Shown: positions 24,301-35,800 of the stretch, piece after piece
Layout of the letters: each line of letters starts with the position of its first letter
Position numbering within the stretch: the first letter of the stretch is position 1
NCBI RefSeq assembly: GCF_026151205.1
Contig: NC_087072.1
Location: 19,744,103 to 19,808,102, forward strand
Direction: 5' to 3'
Length of the DNA stretch: 64,000 bases
Origin: Bolinopsis microptera
Taxonomy: Eukaryota; Ctenophora; Tentaculata; Lobata; Bolinopsidae
Made by a program: the position numbers and the translations under genes
The notes under the pieces: model-generated
Database searches by the model: none
What the model saw: only the letters and a program-made list of their open reading frames with translations
What the model was told of the DNA's origin: nothing

Positions 24301-27300
24301 CTCGAATTTTAGGGAAGGGAGGACAGTAGCCTCTGTCTTGATGCTTATCAGCTGTGCAATGTTCGTTATCTCTTCCTGATAAGTTTTAAAACTTGATAAG
24401 AAAGGCGTAGAAATCAAAGTTTTAATACTAACGGTTTTAATTCCCAATCTTTGTTCGAGGTATAAGTATAACGAGAGTTGTGATTTTAAACTGAGGAAAG
24501 TTTAATCACAGTTCTAACGCTCAGCAGTTATCATGAAAAATTAAAGAAATTATCTATGAGAAACTAGTCAATTATCCTCAATTTCAAGATATCAAAAGAG
24601 CTCTAGAAAATGTGCTCTATATCCCAAGTTCCCTGTTACCTCGAGGAATATCTTCTGGTGACTGCACATTTCCTTCTCACTCCCGTACATATAGTCCGTG
24701 AAGTTCTCATGGACCACATAGGTTTTTTCTTCCGAAAATCGAACTCTCTTGGTGTAAATATCATTTTCTGTGTCCAAACTATTTGTAACCCTAATACCTG
24801 ACATCATGATGACAAGTGTAATCAAACATTCAGTTATTAAAAATACTTTTTTGCAGATATTGGAAAGATATTAGAAATAAATATTACTATTACTAAATTA
24901 GGCATAAGTATTAGCAAATTATGATTCTTGAATATTTCTTGAACATGTGAAGACCTACAACTGGTTATGTCAAAATTAGAACGATATACTTAGCAATTTT
25001 AAGTTTTCATGACGCTGTGAATATCACGTATGGAATGAAAAAACGTCAAGACACAATTAACGCCTAGAGTCTGGGAATCATTTTCCTATCCTAATTTACG
25101 CCTATAGATTCAGCTTTTTATCCTAAATTTGATAGAATAACTCACTGAATCCTCTGGATGCATCAACCTTCTGTCCCGGTTCTGGTAGATACTTAACACA
25201 GAAATGCAGATTAAAACAAGCAACAGTCACATTCTCATTGGGGCATGGGTCGTTCTTGTCGATCAGGTTGGCAGACATGTTTGGAAATGTCTGTTTTATG
25301 TCGATATTGATGATGGGCGCTGTTCTGCAATGAGTTGGGTGGCATCAATCACAAATGAGTGGGCTTCTTCACGTTATTATTGAAATTTATTTATGATGGG
25401 ATCAGAAAGAGGAAAAGGATACTTTATCACTTTATAAGTTGTTTGCTTCATTGAAAAAAAATGTTTATAACTAGCTGTGTATATGTAATTGCAGAAAATA
25501 CGTGTGATTCTCCATCGTGATATCTGATAATTTTTAATCTTTTAATTCTCCTCCCACATTTGATTGAGCTATTTCTGGCGAAAATCACGTGAGGAATAAA
25601 TTAGACGGAACGCTAATCTTCATTCCATAGAATCACTCAGAATAGAAAATTAGAATCAACATGTTTTGATGAATCAAAAGTTAAAAAGCAGCGGTTAATT
25701 ATAATTTTATCCATCTTTTGCTTCTATCAAGAAACAATGTGATGACTGATGAGGCGTAGACAGAGTACAGAGTACAGGGTGTTACAAGACTCGTGTATGT
25801 ACGATACCTGTAGATAAAAGCTTTATCGGAAGGAAAAGCACCTACTACCATATCTGGATACCCATTATCATCAATATCACTCCCACCACTCACACTGCTT
25901 CCGAAACCAAACAGTGGAGCCTTGGCTACAGGGAGAGGTGATATGATCTGCAAAAAAATCAGGCCTTAGAGTTAAAGTAAAGTTCCTGAAGGCCATATTG
26001 TATCAATGAAGAGGCCAGAGAGGCAGAAACAGTAACTTTTCTAGGACCTGTGAGATTTAACAACCTGAACAGGTTTACTGAAGGTTGTAAAGCCTTTTTT
26101 AGCACCCAGATAGATGTAAACCCTGCCAGCGTCAGGGGAGAGGTCTGATGGTGCACCCACTGCTAGGTCGTCTAGCCCATCCTTGTTGATGTCACCGAGC
26201 ACTGAGACAACAGCTCCAAATCTACTCCCTGGTCACACATTTTATATTGAGAATAGTGGATAGGCTGGATCTTGTGTAAGTCACCTTTGGTAATCGGAAG
26301 CTGTGTATAAATCTAAAGTCAAAGAAAAATAAGAGTAAGCAAGAACCTGATTTAAAGCCAGTTAACTGAGCTCGAGGAAAGGAAGGTTTACCGGGAGCAT
26401 ATTTGTTAACTTGATAGACGTAGATCTTCCCCCGGTCGTAGTCGCCAGATATGGTGGTGTCCGAGTGGGACGGTGCTCCGATTATCACCTGATGGTTTAT
26501 ATAAACAAGTAACAACCAACTAGTCCTGGTGGATATCTTTTATATAAATATCGAGATCATGTTTTGAGTTCGTGTAATGAACAAGCATGATTGCATACAT
26601 AGGCCATACGGGTAAATTCGTGCAGAATGTTGTGCTAACCTGAAGAGTAGAAAGTTTTGTGTATCCACAAGTTACAGAAGCACCAAAGTATGATCCAATC
26701 TGATGACCCATGGCAAATTGGGACGGGATCACTCCGTTATAAACAGAACCATAATACTTGATGTAGTCAACTTTACCCCGTATATTTTTGGATCGAGGAG
26801 CACTGACAAAGAGATACGTAAATTTATCTTGTTTATCATAGCACGAAGCCGAGGAGTAACCAAAGTAGTCGTAGGTCCGAGAAAATTTCCCGTCTATAGA
26901 TACGCTTTGCAGGGCATTAGCCCCAATTTTTGAGTCGTAGAACATAGTCCTTCCCTTCCAATTCTGGTATCCCACTCCACCGACAGCGAAAAACTCATTG
27001 TTATCGTATGAAGAAGATATCCCCGCGCTGCATCTGTGATAAGATTCAATTACACCTAAATCAAGACAGACTGAGTTGGAACCTGCAATCTATGACCAAC
27101 CTTTCACAACGTATCGAGGTTCCCAATAATAGTATTTCATATTTCCTGTTATGTACATTGTACATGATTATTGATAACTTACCTGTCTGAATCAACAGCC
27201 ATGTAAATACTGACACAGAGATCAGGTAAAAGTTTAGTTTTTCCGTCAGGTTTAATGATCCAACATCTACCTCTCATCCCTACCTCGTTATCTGTTTTCA

Positions 27301-27844
27301 TTATTCCTCTTTTTGTGTACCTAGGTGACAAGATCGTATCTAAAACATAGAGTAGGAGGATACTGGCACTTCTTAGATATCTTGGAAACAACACATTCTA
27401 CCACTGAGATAAGATGTCATATCTTAGAGACAATTTTCACTATTTTTATACAAAACAGACGTACCTGTGTGCACAGGTTACAGCAACAGAAGTGGTAGGA
27501 TCGACAGAGAGGGTGACACCAGTCCACTGCCCCTCTTTCACCTCATCCTTAACTTCCGGAATGTTGTCCACTATCACCTCCTTGCACTGATAACCACTAT
27601 CACCCTCACCACTACTGCAATTATACACTGAGCCCCAGCTTGCTCCGACAGTGCCGTCTTTAAGTGTGATGTTAGCTGTGGGGGCTCCGACCAGCACCCA
27701 TCTGGAGGCTCCAGACCTCTGGACAGCGGTGGAGTAACCGAAATATTCTCCGGGAGATTTTCCAGTTAGAGAAAGAGGGTCGAGGATGTCGATGTTGTAA
27801 GGATGAACTGTTATTATCAAGGCTAGATATATCAACAGAACCAT
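21303..27844 (-). CDS. Integrin alpha subunit (no I domain)
   Basis: Thirteen exons, read downwards: 27844-27465, 27320-27183, 27033-26640, 26488-26347, 26228-26065, 25947-25808, 25324-25146, 24797-24640, 24375-24253, 24012-23933, 23472-23136, 23009-22854 and 22160-21303. All phases match, giving about 1,082 aa. The start follows the signal peptide (MVLLIYLALII). The FG-GAP beta-propeller is seen as PGEYFGYSTAV, VGAPTANI, VIIGAPSHSD, GSRFGAVVSVLGDINKDGLDDLAVGAP and GGSDIDDNGYPDMVVGAF. The last two carry DxDxNxxxD-like Ca2+ loops. Cys-rich thigh/calf domains follow. A dibasic site, KTKRTKR (about 874-880), fits furin-type heavy/light-chain cleavage. One transmembrane helix (about 997-1021) leads into GFFNR, a variant of the GFFKR beta-pairing motif. 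Alpha chains pair with beta chains as matrix receptors. No inserted alpha-I domain is present. Confidence 0.95.
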
Positions 27845-29190
27845 TAAAAACAAATTGGATTAATCTGGATCGGTCTAAATAGCAATGCGATTGTTCAGGA
27901 AATTTGTGAGCAGTCCCAGAACAAATATAGGTCAACTTCTTGACTACGAGTACAAGCAAATAAGTGCAATTTGAGACAATATGATACAGTCAGTATTATA
28001 TTGAATTACCAAAACTTGTGTGCTGTACACCCTTCAGCAGATATACACTGACACTAAAGAACCATGGATACATGTGATGTAAGCTGAGAGCTTACCTGAC
28101 ACAATCTTATCAGTCTTTCCGTTTTTAGGGCAAGCATTTTTAAGTTCCACGAATTCTATCCATCCAGATATCGAGATTGTATCTTTCAGCATTTTTTGCC
28201 CGTTTTCAAAGCCTCTGCCTACATGCAACACTTACATCATATCATTTGCTAATATCAGGCATCAGACACACGCAATTGTGTTTTTACCTTTCACCTTTAT
28301 TATTAAGTTATTAGCCTGACCAGGATGTATGATCAGTTATATGTAGCTTATGTACGTGGTATTAAATAATAAACACTCTTAAGGTTTACTGATAACAAAT
28401 TAACAAAATCGGCTGATGTTTTTAAATAGTACCTTACAAGACATATTTATAACGTACGAAATGTGGCGGTTTTCCGAAAATTTCGCCATATTTTCGGACC
28501 GCCAAAATTTCGGTCGTCGTAATAGAATCCGTCGCATTATCTTTTAGCTTATTTCAATGACTGTGCCTTCACTGCTTTATTTTGTTTCTAAAAAGTAATA
28601 TCAAGTAAAATAAATAAATAAATTCTGGCATCTTGGGACAAATTATCACCACATCAATGACGAATTGAATGTCAAGCAATACAGTTTAAATTTGCATTAA
28701 AATACATGTATGTGCTAACATGAAAGTCTTACAGTCTTAATACAGACTAAGTTTGAACATGATTTTACCGAATTTCAGAAATTTCCTTATATATTACTGC
28801 TTACTGTCACAAAAAATGATGAAAAATACCCTTATTTTCTGTGACGTCCGAAATTTGACGGTTTTTGTTCAATTTCGCCATATTTTCGGACCGCCAAAAT
28901 TTCGGTCGTCGCAAATTAGTCCGTCACAAAAAAGTCTTGTAAGGTACAGGAAAACCCATAATTTTCCCTTATTTTCTCGCACACCATATTGAATTTCTAT
29001 ATTAAATCAACAGTGCACTCACGGCAGTCGGTATGGGAAGTAATGCAATTCATCTATATTTCACTGCAACATTTTCTGGAACAAATTTCAGTGCTGTATA
29101 ATAAGGAGGGCTGTAATAATTGAAAAAGTTTGCATACTTTGTATTTGTAATTACTTCCATGATGGATTAACCTCCTCCGCATTTTTTTGC
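27845..29190. other. Region upstream of the integrin gene and a MITE-like element
   Basis: Promoter and 5' UTR of the integrin gene should lie at its left edge. A minus-strand frame at 28094-28228 (contains ISGWIEFVELKNACP) ends at a good GTAAGC donor and might be an exon of an unidentified transcript, but I found no partner. The rest is the inverted-repeat element at 28429-28947 and AT-rich sequence. Confidence 0.35.
28429..28947. mobile_element. MITE-like non-autonomous element with 14-bp terminal inverted repeats
   Basis: GTACCTTACAAGAC at 28429-28442 and its exact reverse complement at 28934-28947 bound a 519-bp AT-rich, non-coding block. Inside, a 41-bp sequence is repeated perfectly in direct orientation at 28479-28519 and 28871-28911 (core ATATTTTCGGACCGCCAAAA). 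No transposase frame is present. The target-site duplication is not obvious (at most TA). Confidence 0.75.
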
Positions 29191-29193
29191 AGC

Positions 29194-29283
29194 TATGGCC
29201 CCGATTTCAAATCATGATCACATTAAATCTGGAACACAATTGATATTTTCCACTTCAGCGGGTCAGTGCACAGCGTGGTGCCA
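29194..29283 (+). other. Possible upstream exon of the glutaredoxin-like gene
   Basis: After a strong TTTTTTGCAG acceptor, an ATG opens 30 codons including IFSTSAGQCTAWCQ, with a thiol-like CTAWC, and ends at a GTGAGG donor in phase 0. It could join in frame to a phase-0 acceptor at 29607 upstream of the glutaredoxin ATG. Without transcript data this remains a candidate alternative 5' exon. Confidence 0.35.
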
Positions 29284-29664
29284 GGTGAGGCTGATTGTAA
29301 TATAACACTGCCTCTACTGAAGTACAGATCTTGTTAGGGTTCCTCTCATTTAAATTTTAGAGGATCCACAAATTGGATATTTTTCTTTTATCGCGTTTCA
29401 ATCAGTGATGATTCTTTTTCCCGTAGACTGCCATAGGAATATGGCTATTTTGAAGCTATTTTGTGGTCCAATTGTAGAAGTTTGACTGCGATTTTCGAGA
29501 TTTAACGGTTCGATGAACAGTTATCGTTTAAAACATATATAATCGTTATTTAAGCTGGGTTCTAAAAGGAAGGCGGTCAGGGTTGTTCGAATCATAACAA
29601 CTTATAGACCCCTAATTTGTATATTATAAGATTTGATACCCCGCCAAATATCTACAACCCAGAG

Positions 29665-31942
29665 ATGACGTGGTTATCGGAAGAGATCGAGAAGTGTGTG
29701 GTCCTGCTCGTGGCTAAACAGAGGTGTGGTGACTGCGATGCTGCCAAACAGTACTGTCTCAAGGCAGGTTGGTCAGATTTGACGCCAAATTACCCAAACA
29801 ATGATCCAAATGATTGGTAAATTGAGAGATATTTAAAATGACTTGTCCGATACGAAACCGTAAATTGAATCACTCAACCGAACGAGTATTTCATCATATC
29901 AACAATAATTAATGATACTATAAATATCCGGCGCTAAAAGTAAAAAAGTTAAATTAGCATAATGAATACCATAGCACTGCTGACCATAATTGCTTGACCT
30001 CATGACCTCTAATTGGCCCTCAAGCTCCGCCCCCAAGGACTAAGATAATACCCGACAAAACGTGATGATCAAGTTATGAAGAAACGTGACAACATCACTT
30101 ACGATACATGTACAAAGTTCCGGGACATAGGCTTTACTTTGGGTGATCTATACCTGACGATCTTAATATGTGATTTAGTAGACCAAGACCTTGTCCTAAA
30201 GGCCTAGAGGCTAGACAGCATTAAAACTACAGACTCTGTCTGGGTCCTTGTTCTGTAGCTGCTTAATGTCCTGCACGGGGCTACCCGGCCATTCGAGGAT
30301 TAGAAATACGTAACCTTTAGTAACGGAGTTTCGGACGTTACGAAATAAGAGGGTTTCTAACACGACAACAATCCTGTTCATCCAGTTCGTGAGCTTTAAA
30401 AAGAGAAACAGCAGGAAATTTACCCTCCCGCGCAGGGTTCACGGAAAGCGAGATCATTATACACGAGGTCGGAATCAGAAGGGACGGAACAGAAATCCTG
30501 GCGGAAGCGGGAAAACTTACCAAGTCTACATCCTGCCCACTTATCTGGGTCAGGGGGAAGGTTAGAAATACTTTCACTTTCGTTTTTAGTTCGCTGTTAT
30601 CAGAGGATAGAGATTACGATAAAACGAAGAATAAAATACCAAGTAACAACTTTATATGGTATATGCACTAAGAAACCCCCTGACCCCTGTTCAAATTACT
30701 GTTACCATTGGTTACTCGCACGCGTTACATTAACAAATTATAATGGCTATGGGCAATGGATATAAGTTTTATGAAGACACGCCTGATATTGCGTTACCTT
30801 CAGCTTCGGTCTTCGGAACACACCCGGGTACACATGCATTGACCGTATAAGGAATAATCAGCGACTTATCTTCCCTACTCAGGTACTGGGCGGGTTGGAG
30901 GAAGCTAGGCAGGCCTGGTTTGACGGCACTCTACCTAAAGCTAAGTACGACATGGTTCTAGAACAGGCTGCCCGGGAGATGGTGGCTCACAGTGCCACTA
31001 CTAATACTCTGGTCGTGTTCAGTAAGAAGACCTGTCCACCTTGTACAGAGGTCAAGATCATGCTCGAAGAAGCTGGTACGTGTTTTCTGAAGTTTTAAGT
31101 TACGTAGCGTACTTAGCTGGCCCTGAAACTGAAAGGCTTTGAATACTGCCATGTGCGCTAATTATTGAATATTGAATTTTTTGCGATTTAAAACCCAAAT
31201 TACTTCAACAAACTTAAACACGTCACAGGTTTCACGAAGGAACAAACGAATGTTATCACCATTTCGGACTGGCCGTCCATGGATCACATCCAGGAGCATT
31301 GTAGACAGATAACAGGAGAGAGATGGACCCCCCGGGTCTGGATTAACGGCAAGGTACTTTTTATTTCGTTATATCTCAGTGTTACTGTTAGAGACGTTAC
31401 TTGTGGAAGTCGTCCAGTTGGAATATTATACTATTATAGGTGGCCTAGTGGTTAGAGCATCCGCCTTCTGCGCAGAAGGTTCAGGGTTCGATCCATTGGA
31501 TCTATGCGATCTCCTCAGCCGAATGATAGGAAACTTAATCGAGGGTTAAATGAGGAGGGGTACCTGTTAAAAGTTCAAGAAACTTCCTAGGATACCCCTT
31601 CAGTGCATACTGTAAAACATAGTACTATTAACTATTAATATTTGTTGAGTAAATTTTGGGGCCCAATGGGTGTCGATATATTGGCATTTTGCGGAATTTG
31701 ACATTTCACAATTCCTACAGTTTTACTATAATAGATATTTTACTCGTAGATTATTTTTTTTAATAGAATCGTATGATATTCTGAAGTTATTTTCCTATTC
31801 AACGTTCCTAGCTCATTGATGTCATATACTCATTACTCAGGCAATGGGAGGGATCAAAGAGGTAAAGCCCATGTTTGAAAATGAAGACCTGCACGCGCTA
31901 GCGGACAGTCTGGCAGGGAAATCGGGTCCGGTCAAGTTGTAG
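29665..31942 (+). CDS. Tandem-domain glutaredoxin/thioredoxin-fold protein
   Basis: Five exons (29665-29767, 30436-30560, 30883-31075, 31229-31353, 31841-31942) join with matching phases to give 215 aa with two thioredoxin-fold modules. Module 1 has CGDC in LLVAKQRCGDCDAAKQYC, a proline-loop segment SCPLIWV, and VLGGLEE. Module 2 has CPPC in VVFSKKTCPPCTEVKIM, TPRVWINGK, and AMGGIKE. The order CxxC, then cis-Pro loop, then GG is that of glutaredoxins, which reduce disulfides or glutathione mixed disulfides. Intron positions and phases are the same in both modules (phase 1 before GFT, phase 0 before the GG strand), so the gene arose by internal duplication. No signal peptide, so likely cytosolic. 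The ATG at 29665 is the conservative start; an upstream exon may add residues. Confidence 0.85.
31437..31625 (+). mobile_element. tRNA-derived SINE-like copy in a glutaredoxin intron
   Basis: The copy begins with a tRNA-like head: box A-like GGCCTAGTGGTTAGAGC and box B-like GGTTCGATCC. A non-tRNA body containing CAGCCGAAT and GAGGGTTAAATGAG follows. The same body motifs occur in the minus-strand copy at about 48000-48290, which supports a shared SINE family. It lies entirely within the fourth intron. Confidence 0.72.
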
Positions 31943-32874
31943 ACACCCATAAGAGACAAGTCTAGAGGGATTGAATTATGTGAAAAGATTCGCTGAATTT
32001 TTCTTGATTGAGTGTTGATTAGTATTAGAGGTTTCAGAGTATTTTACCTTGCACGGATATAGAAACAAGTTTAAATGCAGATATTATTATTGGTAAAATG
32101 AATTTTCAGCTATCAATTTTATTATCGAAATGTATTTACATTTACTAAAAATAAAAGATAAGTAGATCTATTTACACTTTACAGCCTAGCGATTCAGCAG
32201 CGTAGAAAGAAAATGAACGTATAAAAAGTGGTCAATAAGTTAAATCTATCCCCGGTCATCCAGAATGTTTAAAAAAATCTGATGCTTTTGCTCACGCCAA
32301 AAGAAGTCTGTTAGTGACAAGGACAAAGAGAAAATCAGAAACATGCTTCCAGCATTAGGCTGAACCTAGAAGGATTCACGTGAAAATGTGCATCACATCT
32401 CCACATGGAGCCGTCTGAACTATAAAGAGACGAAGACACATTGATTAATCAAGTCCAGATCTTGCTACATTTAAACTAGAGTCCTGTCCTAGAGGATATC
32501 ATCAACAAATACATCAAATAAACATCATGTCAAGAGAGAAGCGCTACGTCACGTGGTTAACTGGTTACGTCACGTGGTTACGTCACGGCTGAGGCGAGGC
32601 CGATGGATTAAGAAACTGTGTCTGGAATAAGGTTGATTACGGAACTCCATTCGAGGTTGTACTAGAGATCTGAAAAAATAAACTTCACATTCAGCCTTGT
32701 TTATTTTATTTCAAAAATTTCTGAAAAAAGTTTTGTAGAAAATATAAAGTACAACTTACAATTTAACTTGTTAATTGACAGATATTTAAATTTTCATGGA
32801 TATATTTATAAAAACCCACATACGATAGAAACAAACCAACAAAAATGAATAACAACAACCTTACCTGATCTTTG
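31943..32874. other. Intergenic region between the glutaredoxin-like and NEK1-like genes
   Basis: Two converging genes end here. No open frame of note. A short direct repeat, TTACGTCACGTGG, occurs twice near 32545-32585. Otherwise AT-rich 3' sequence. Confidence 0.4.
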
Positions 32875-35800
32875 TCACGATTTATTCTCGGAGCAGAAAG
32901 CACTGTCAGCCATTACCAAGTGTAGGATAGCAGGGAAGAGGTGTTGAGCTTCACCGAGTAGAGCTGCCACTTTGTCTTGAACTTCCTTCTCGAACGAGAG
33001 ATCCTCATCATCGCTATCCTGCACTTTCTGAAATATTCAGAAATCTTAATAGTGCTGATATTTTATTGAAAGCTGAGTTGTGCCATTTTGGCGTTCTGGG
33101 GCATTTAAAATAAAATATATAATTTTTCCGGAAAATAAGAAAAGACATGACGTAGTAAAAAACTGTTGACGTAGAGGACCGACCTGTATAATATTGTAAG
33201 CCTGGATAAGGATCTCATGACCTATCCGCTTCTCCAGTGCCTCCCTGGACTGCTCTAACCGACCGAACACGCTCTCGTTCTCCCCAAAATTCTCGTCGTC
33301 TTGACAACTGTCGTCAAACTGGGGAGACTGACTCCTCTGTGAGCCTGGAAATGTTCTTTCTATCATCTCGAGTAAAATATTAGAGAACTTTTAGACATTT
33401 TCCGAGGATTGTTTGAGTAAAATCTTTCGCTATTTTTGGTTAACTGTTGACTAAAAAGATACTCACAATTTTTAGAGCTGTCTGCATCATTAACCTCATC
33501 ACTTTCGTCATCACTAAAAGGTGACTTGCAGGTCCCGAATGTAACGTCGTCATCGCCTGTAAAGGGGCATTCAATAAAGAGGCATTTTTAATGGGACGGA
33601 TTTTAAGATTCTGAGACTTCTAGGGATGAGATATTTCAGATATAATTATCTAAGACTCACTTGGCACGTCGTCCAGAACACTCTGCAAGCTCTTCACAAG
33701 CTCCAGGTATTCTTCTTCCTCGGAATCAGACTTCACTGTGTCCTCAACATCACTGTTGTTTTCATTTATCTGAGGAGAATGGACATAACCATTAGACGTT
33801 TTTACCTAAACTGTACTAAGTGTTCCGTTTTCCGTTTGGACCAGAAAAGCAACAGTTTAGACTGGGAAAAATAAAGGAAAAACTGTGGGCTGCCCTTACT
33901 TTTCCGACCTATTTTTCGGCTAAAACTTTGACAAAATTTCATCGGAGCCCAGAATTATTCTGCTATGTTCTGACTGAGACAGACTGGCGATCACTAACCT
34001 CTGCCTGATCGCTGCTACGAGAAATATCTCCCTTTCTCTGCGAGTTGGGTTTTATCACAATCTGAGGAACACCCACAGGGGTCTCGCTCATTGGCGTGTG
34101 GTATTCAGAGGCCTGGGTGCTAAACTTATTATGGGGAGTCCTCTCGATATCCTTCTCTTCCTCTTCAACTATGACCTCAGTTTCAAGTTCGACGTCTTCA
34201 TTGTCAGAGAGAGACGTTTTCTTGGCCTCATTGTCGTTAGCATCATTGAGGTCAGGTAAGGATACGGTACGAAGTTTTTGAACATCTGTGTCGAATGTGC
34301 CGGTCGCTAATAAGGCAAGTGTTGCCTCCTGTTCTTCAGATTGCAGTCTCGATAGGACCGACTTTGCATCTGCGGCTTTAGTAGGAGTTTGCACCTAAAA
34401 ATAGAACAAATTTTTAATAATCTTTCCTCAGAAAAATGTTGATAAACAAGTACTTGATAATCGAAATGTTGTGAACAATAGGCGTATTAAACGATTGAGG
34501 TCAATAAATTTGTGTTTGATAGTTGTGCTTGCAACAATAAAATGCAGATTGTGCAGCTTGCAAAAGCCACTCCGTACCACTGCACCACTTGAGACCTCTG
34601 ACCTTATAAATATAAGAATATATGAAACTGCAGGTGGCCGATCCGCCTCCTCCACTGACCTGATCAATAAATGAAACTGCAGGTGGCAGATCCGCCTCTT
34701 CCACCGGTCTCTTCAACGGGGACCCTGAGGGCATCACTTGACTTTCCTCGTCTGCATCATCTGTGTAGTCAGTGTGCTCTACTGCTACGGACTGATTATT
34801 ATCGGATCGAGAAGGTTCAGCAGGCTGTATGTCGCCAGATTTGTCCCATGCTCCCCCTGAAGAGTTAGGCCCAGTTACCCTGATACTAGCCCCCAAGTCC
34901 TCTACCTCCAAATCTGCATCCTCAACAACTTGGGACACCTGACAGGAGATTAGAATGAAAAATAAGATTCGAGAATCAAATTCATATGACGCACAATTTT
35001 CATATAATTTTTAATATTTTGTGGCTATTTGGTATAAATAAAGGTTCCTTAAAATGTATCGGAACTTGCCACTGAAATTACAAAGATCAGGCAACAATTC
35101 AATGCTATCAATATCCACTGACCTTGCTAGGGCTAGTGATTGTTTTAGATCCGGTGCTATCTTTATTAGATTTCCTCATCTTATTAGACTCGTTCAAAAT
35201 GTCGTCCATATGCTGGAAATTACCAATACCACCAAACAGATCGTTCTGTGTGGATTCAGGTGACACATCCTTCTTTTCTGGTATTGGTGGTTTAGCCACC
35301 GAAACGACTGGCTTCTCCGGCGATACTGTTGGTTTTGCTGGTGATACTATTGGTTTTGCTGGGGACACTATTGGCTTTGCTGGTGATATTGTTGGCTTTG
35401 CTGGTGATATTGTTGGCTTTGCTGGTGATATTGTTGGCTTTGCTGGGGACACTATTGGCTTGGCTTGAGATGTTGTCGGCTCATCCGGCAACCTCTTATC
35501 AGGACATGCGGATGAACTGGATGTATCTGAAAGTTCAAAATAGAATATTTATTGAAAACAGAAAAATAATTGATATCGTAATTGTAATCACGCATGACGT
35601 AATTCGATCTGTAAATCTAAGAAGCGCAGAGATAAGGCTTGGTCTGAAGCTAAGATGAGAAAATTTTCACCTGTATAACTGGTGACAATCAGCAACTAGT
35701 TTTGATGTTATATTTTGTTTGGTTTGATACACACGTGAAAATTACGCGCGAATAATAAATCGATCGAAATCTTGTTACACACGATGCTGACATCGCGACT

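Noticed and set aside
28094..28228. Minus-strand frame as an upstream integrin exon
   Set aside because: Integrin exon 1 already starts with a signal peptide after its own ATG; an extra N-terminal peptide would displace the signal sequence.
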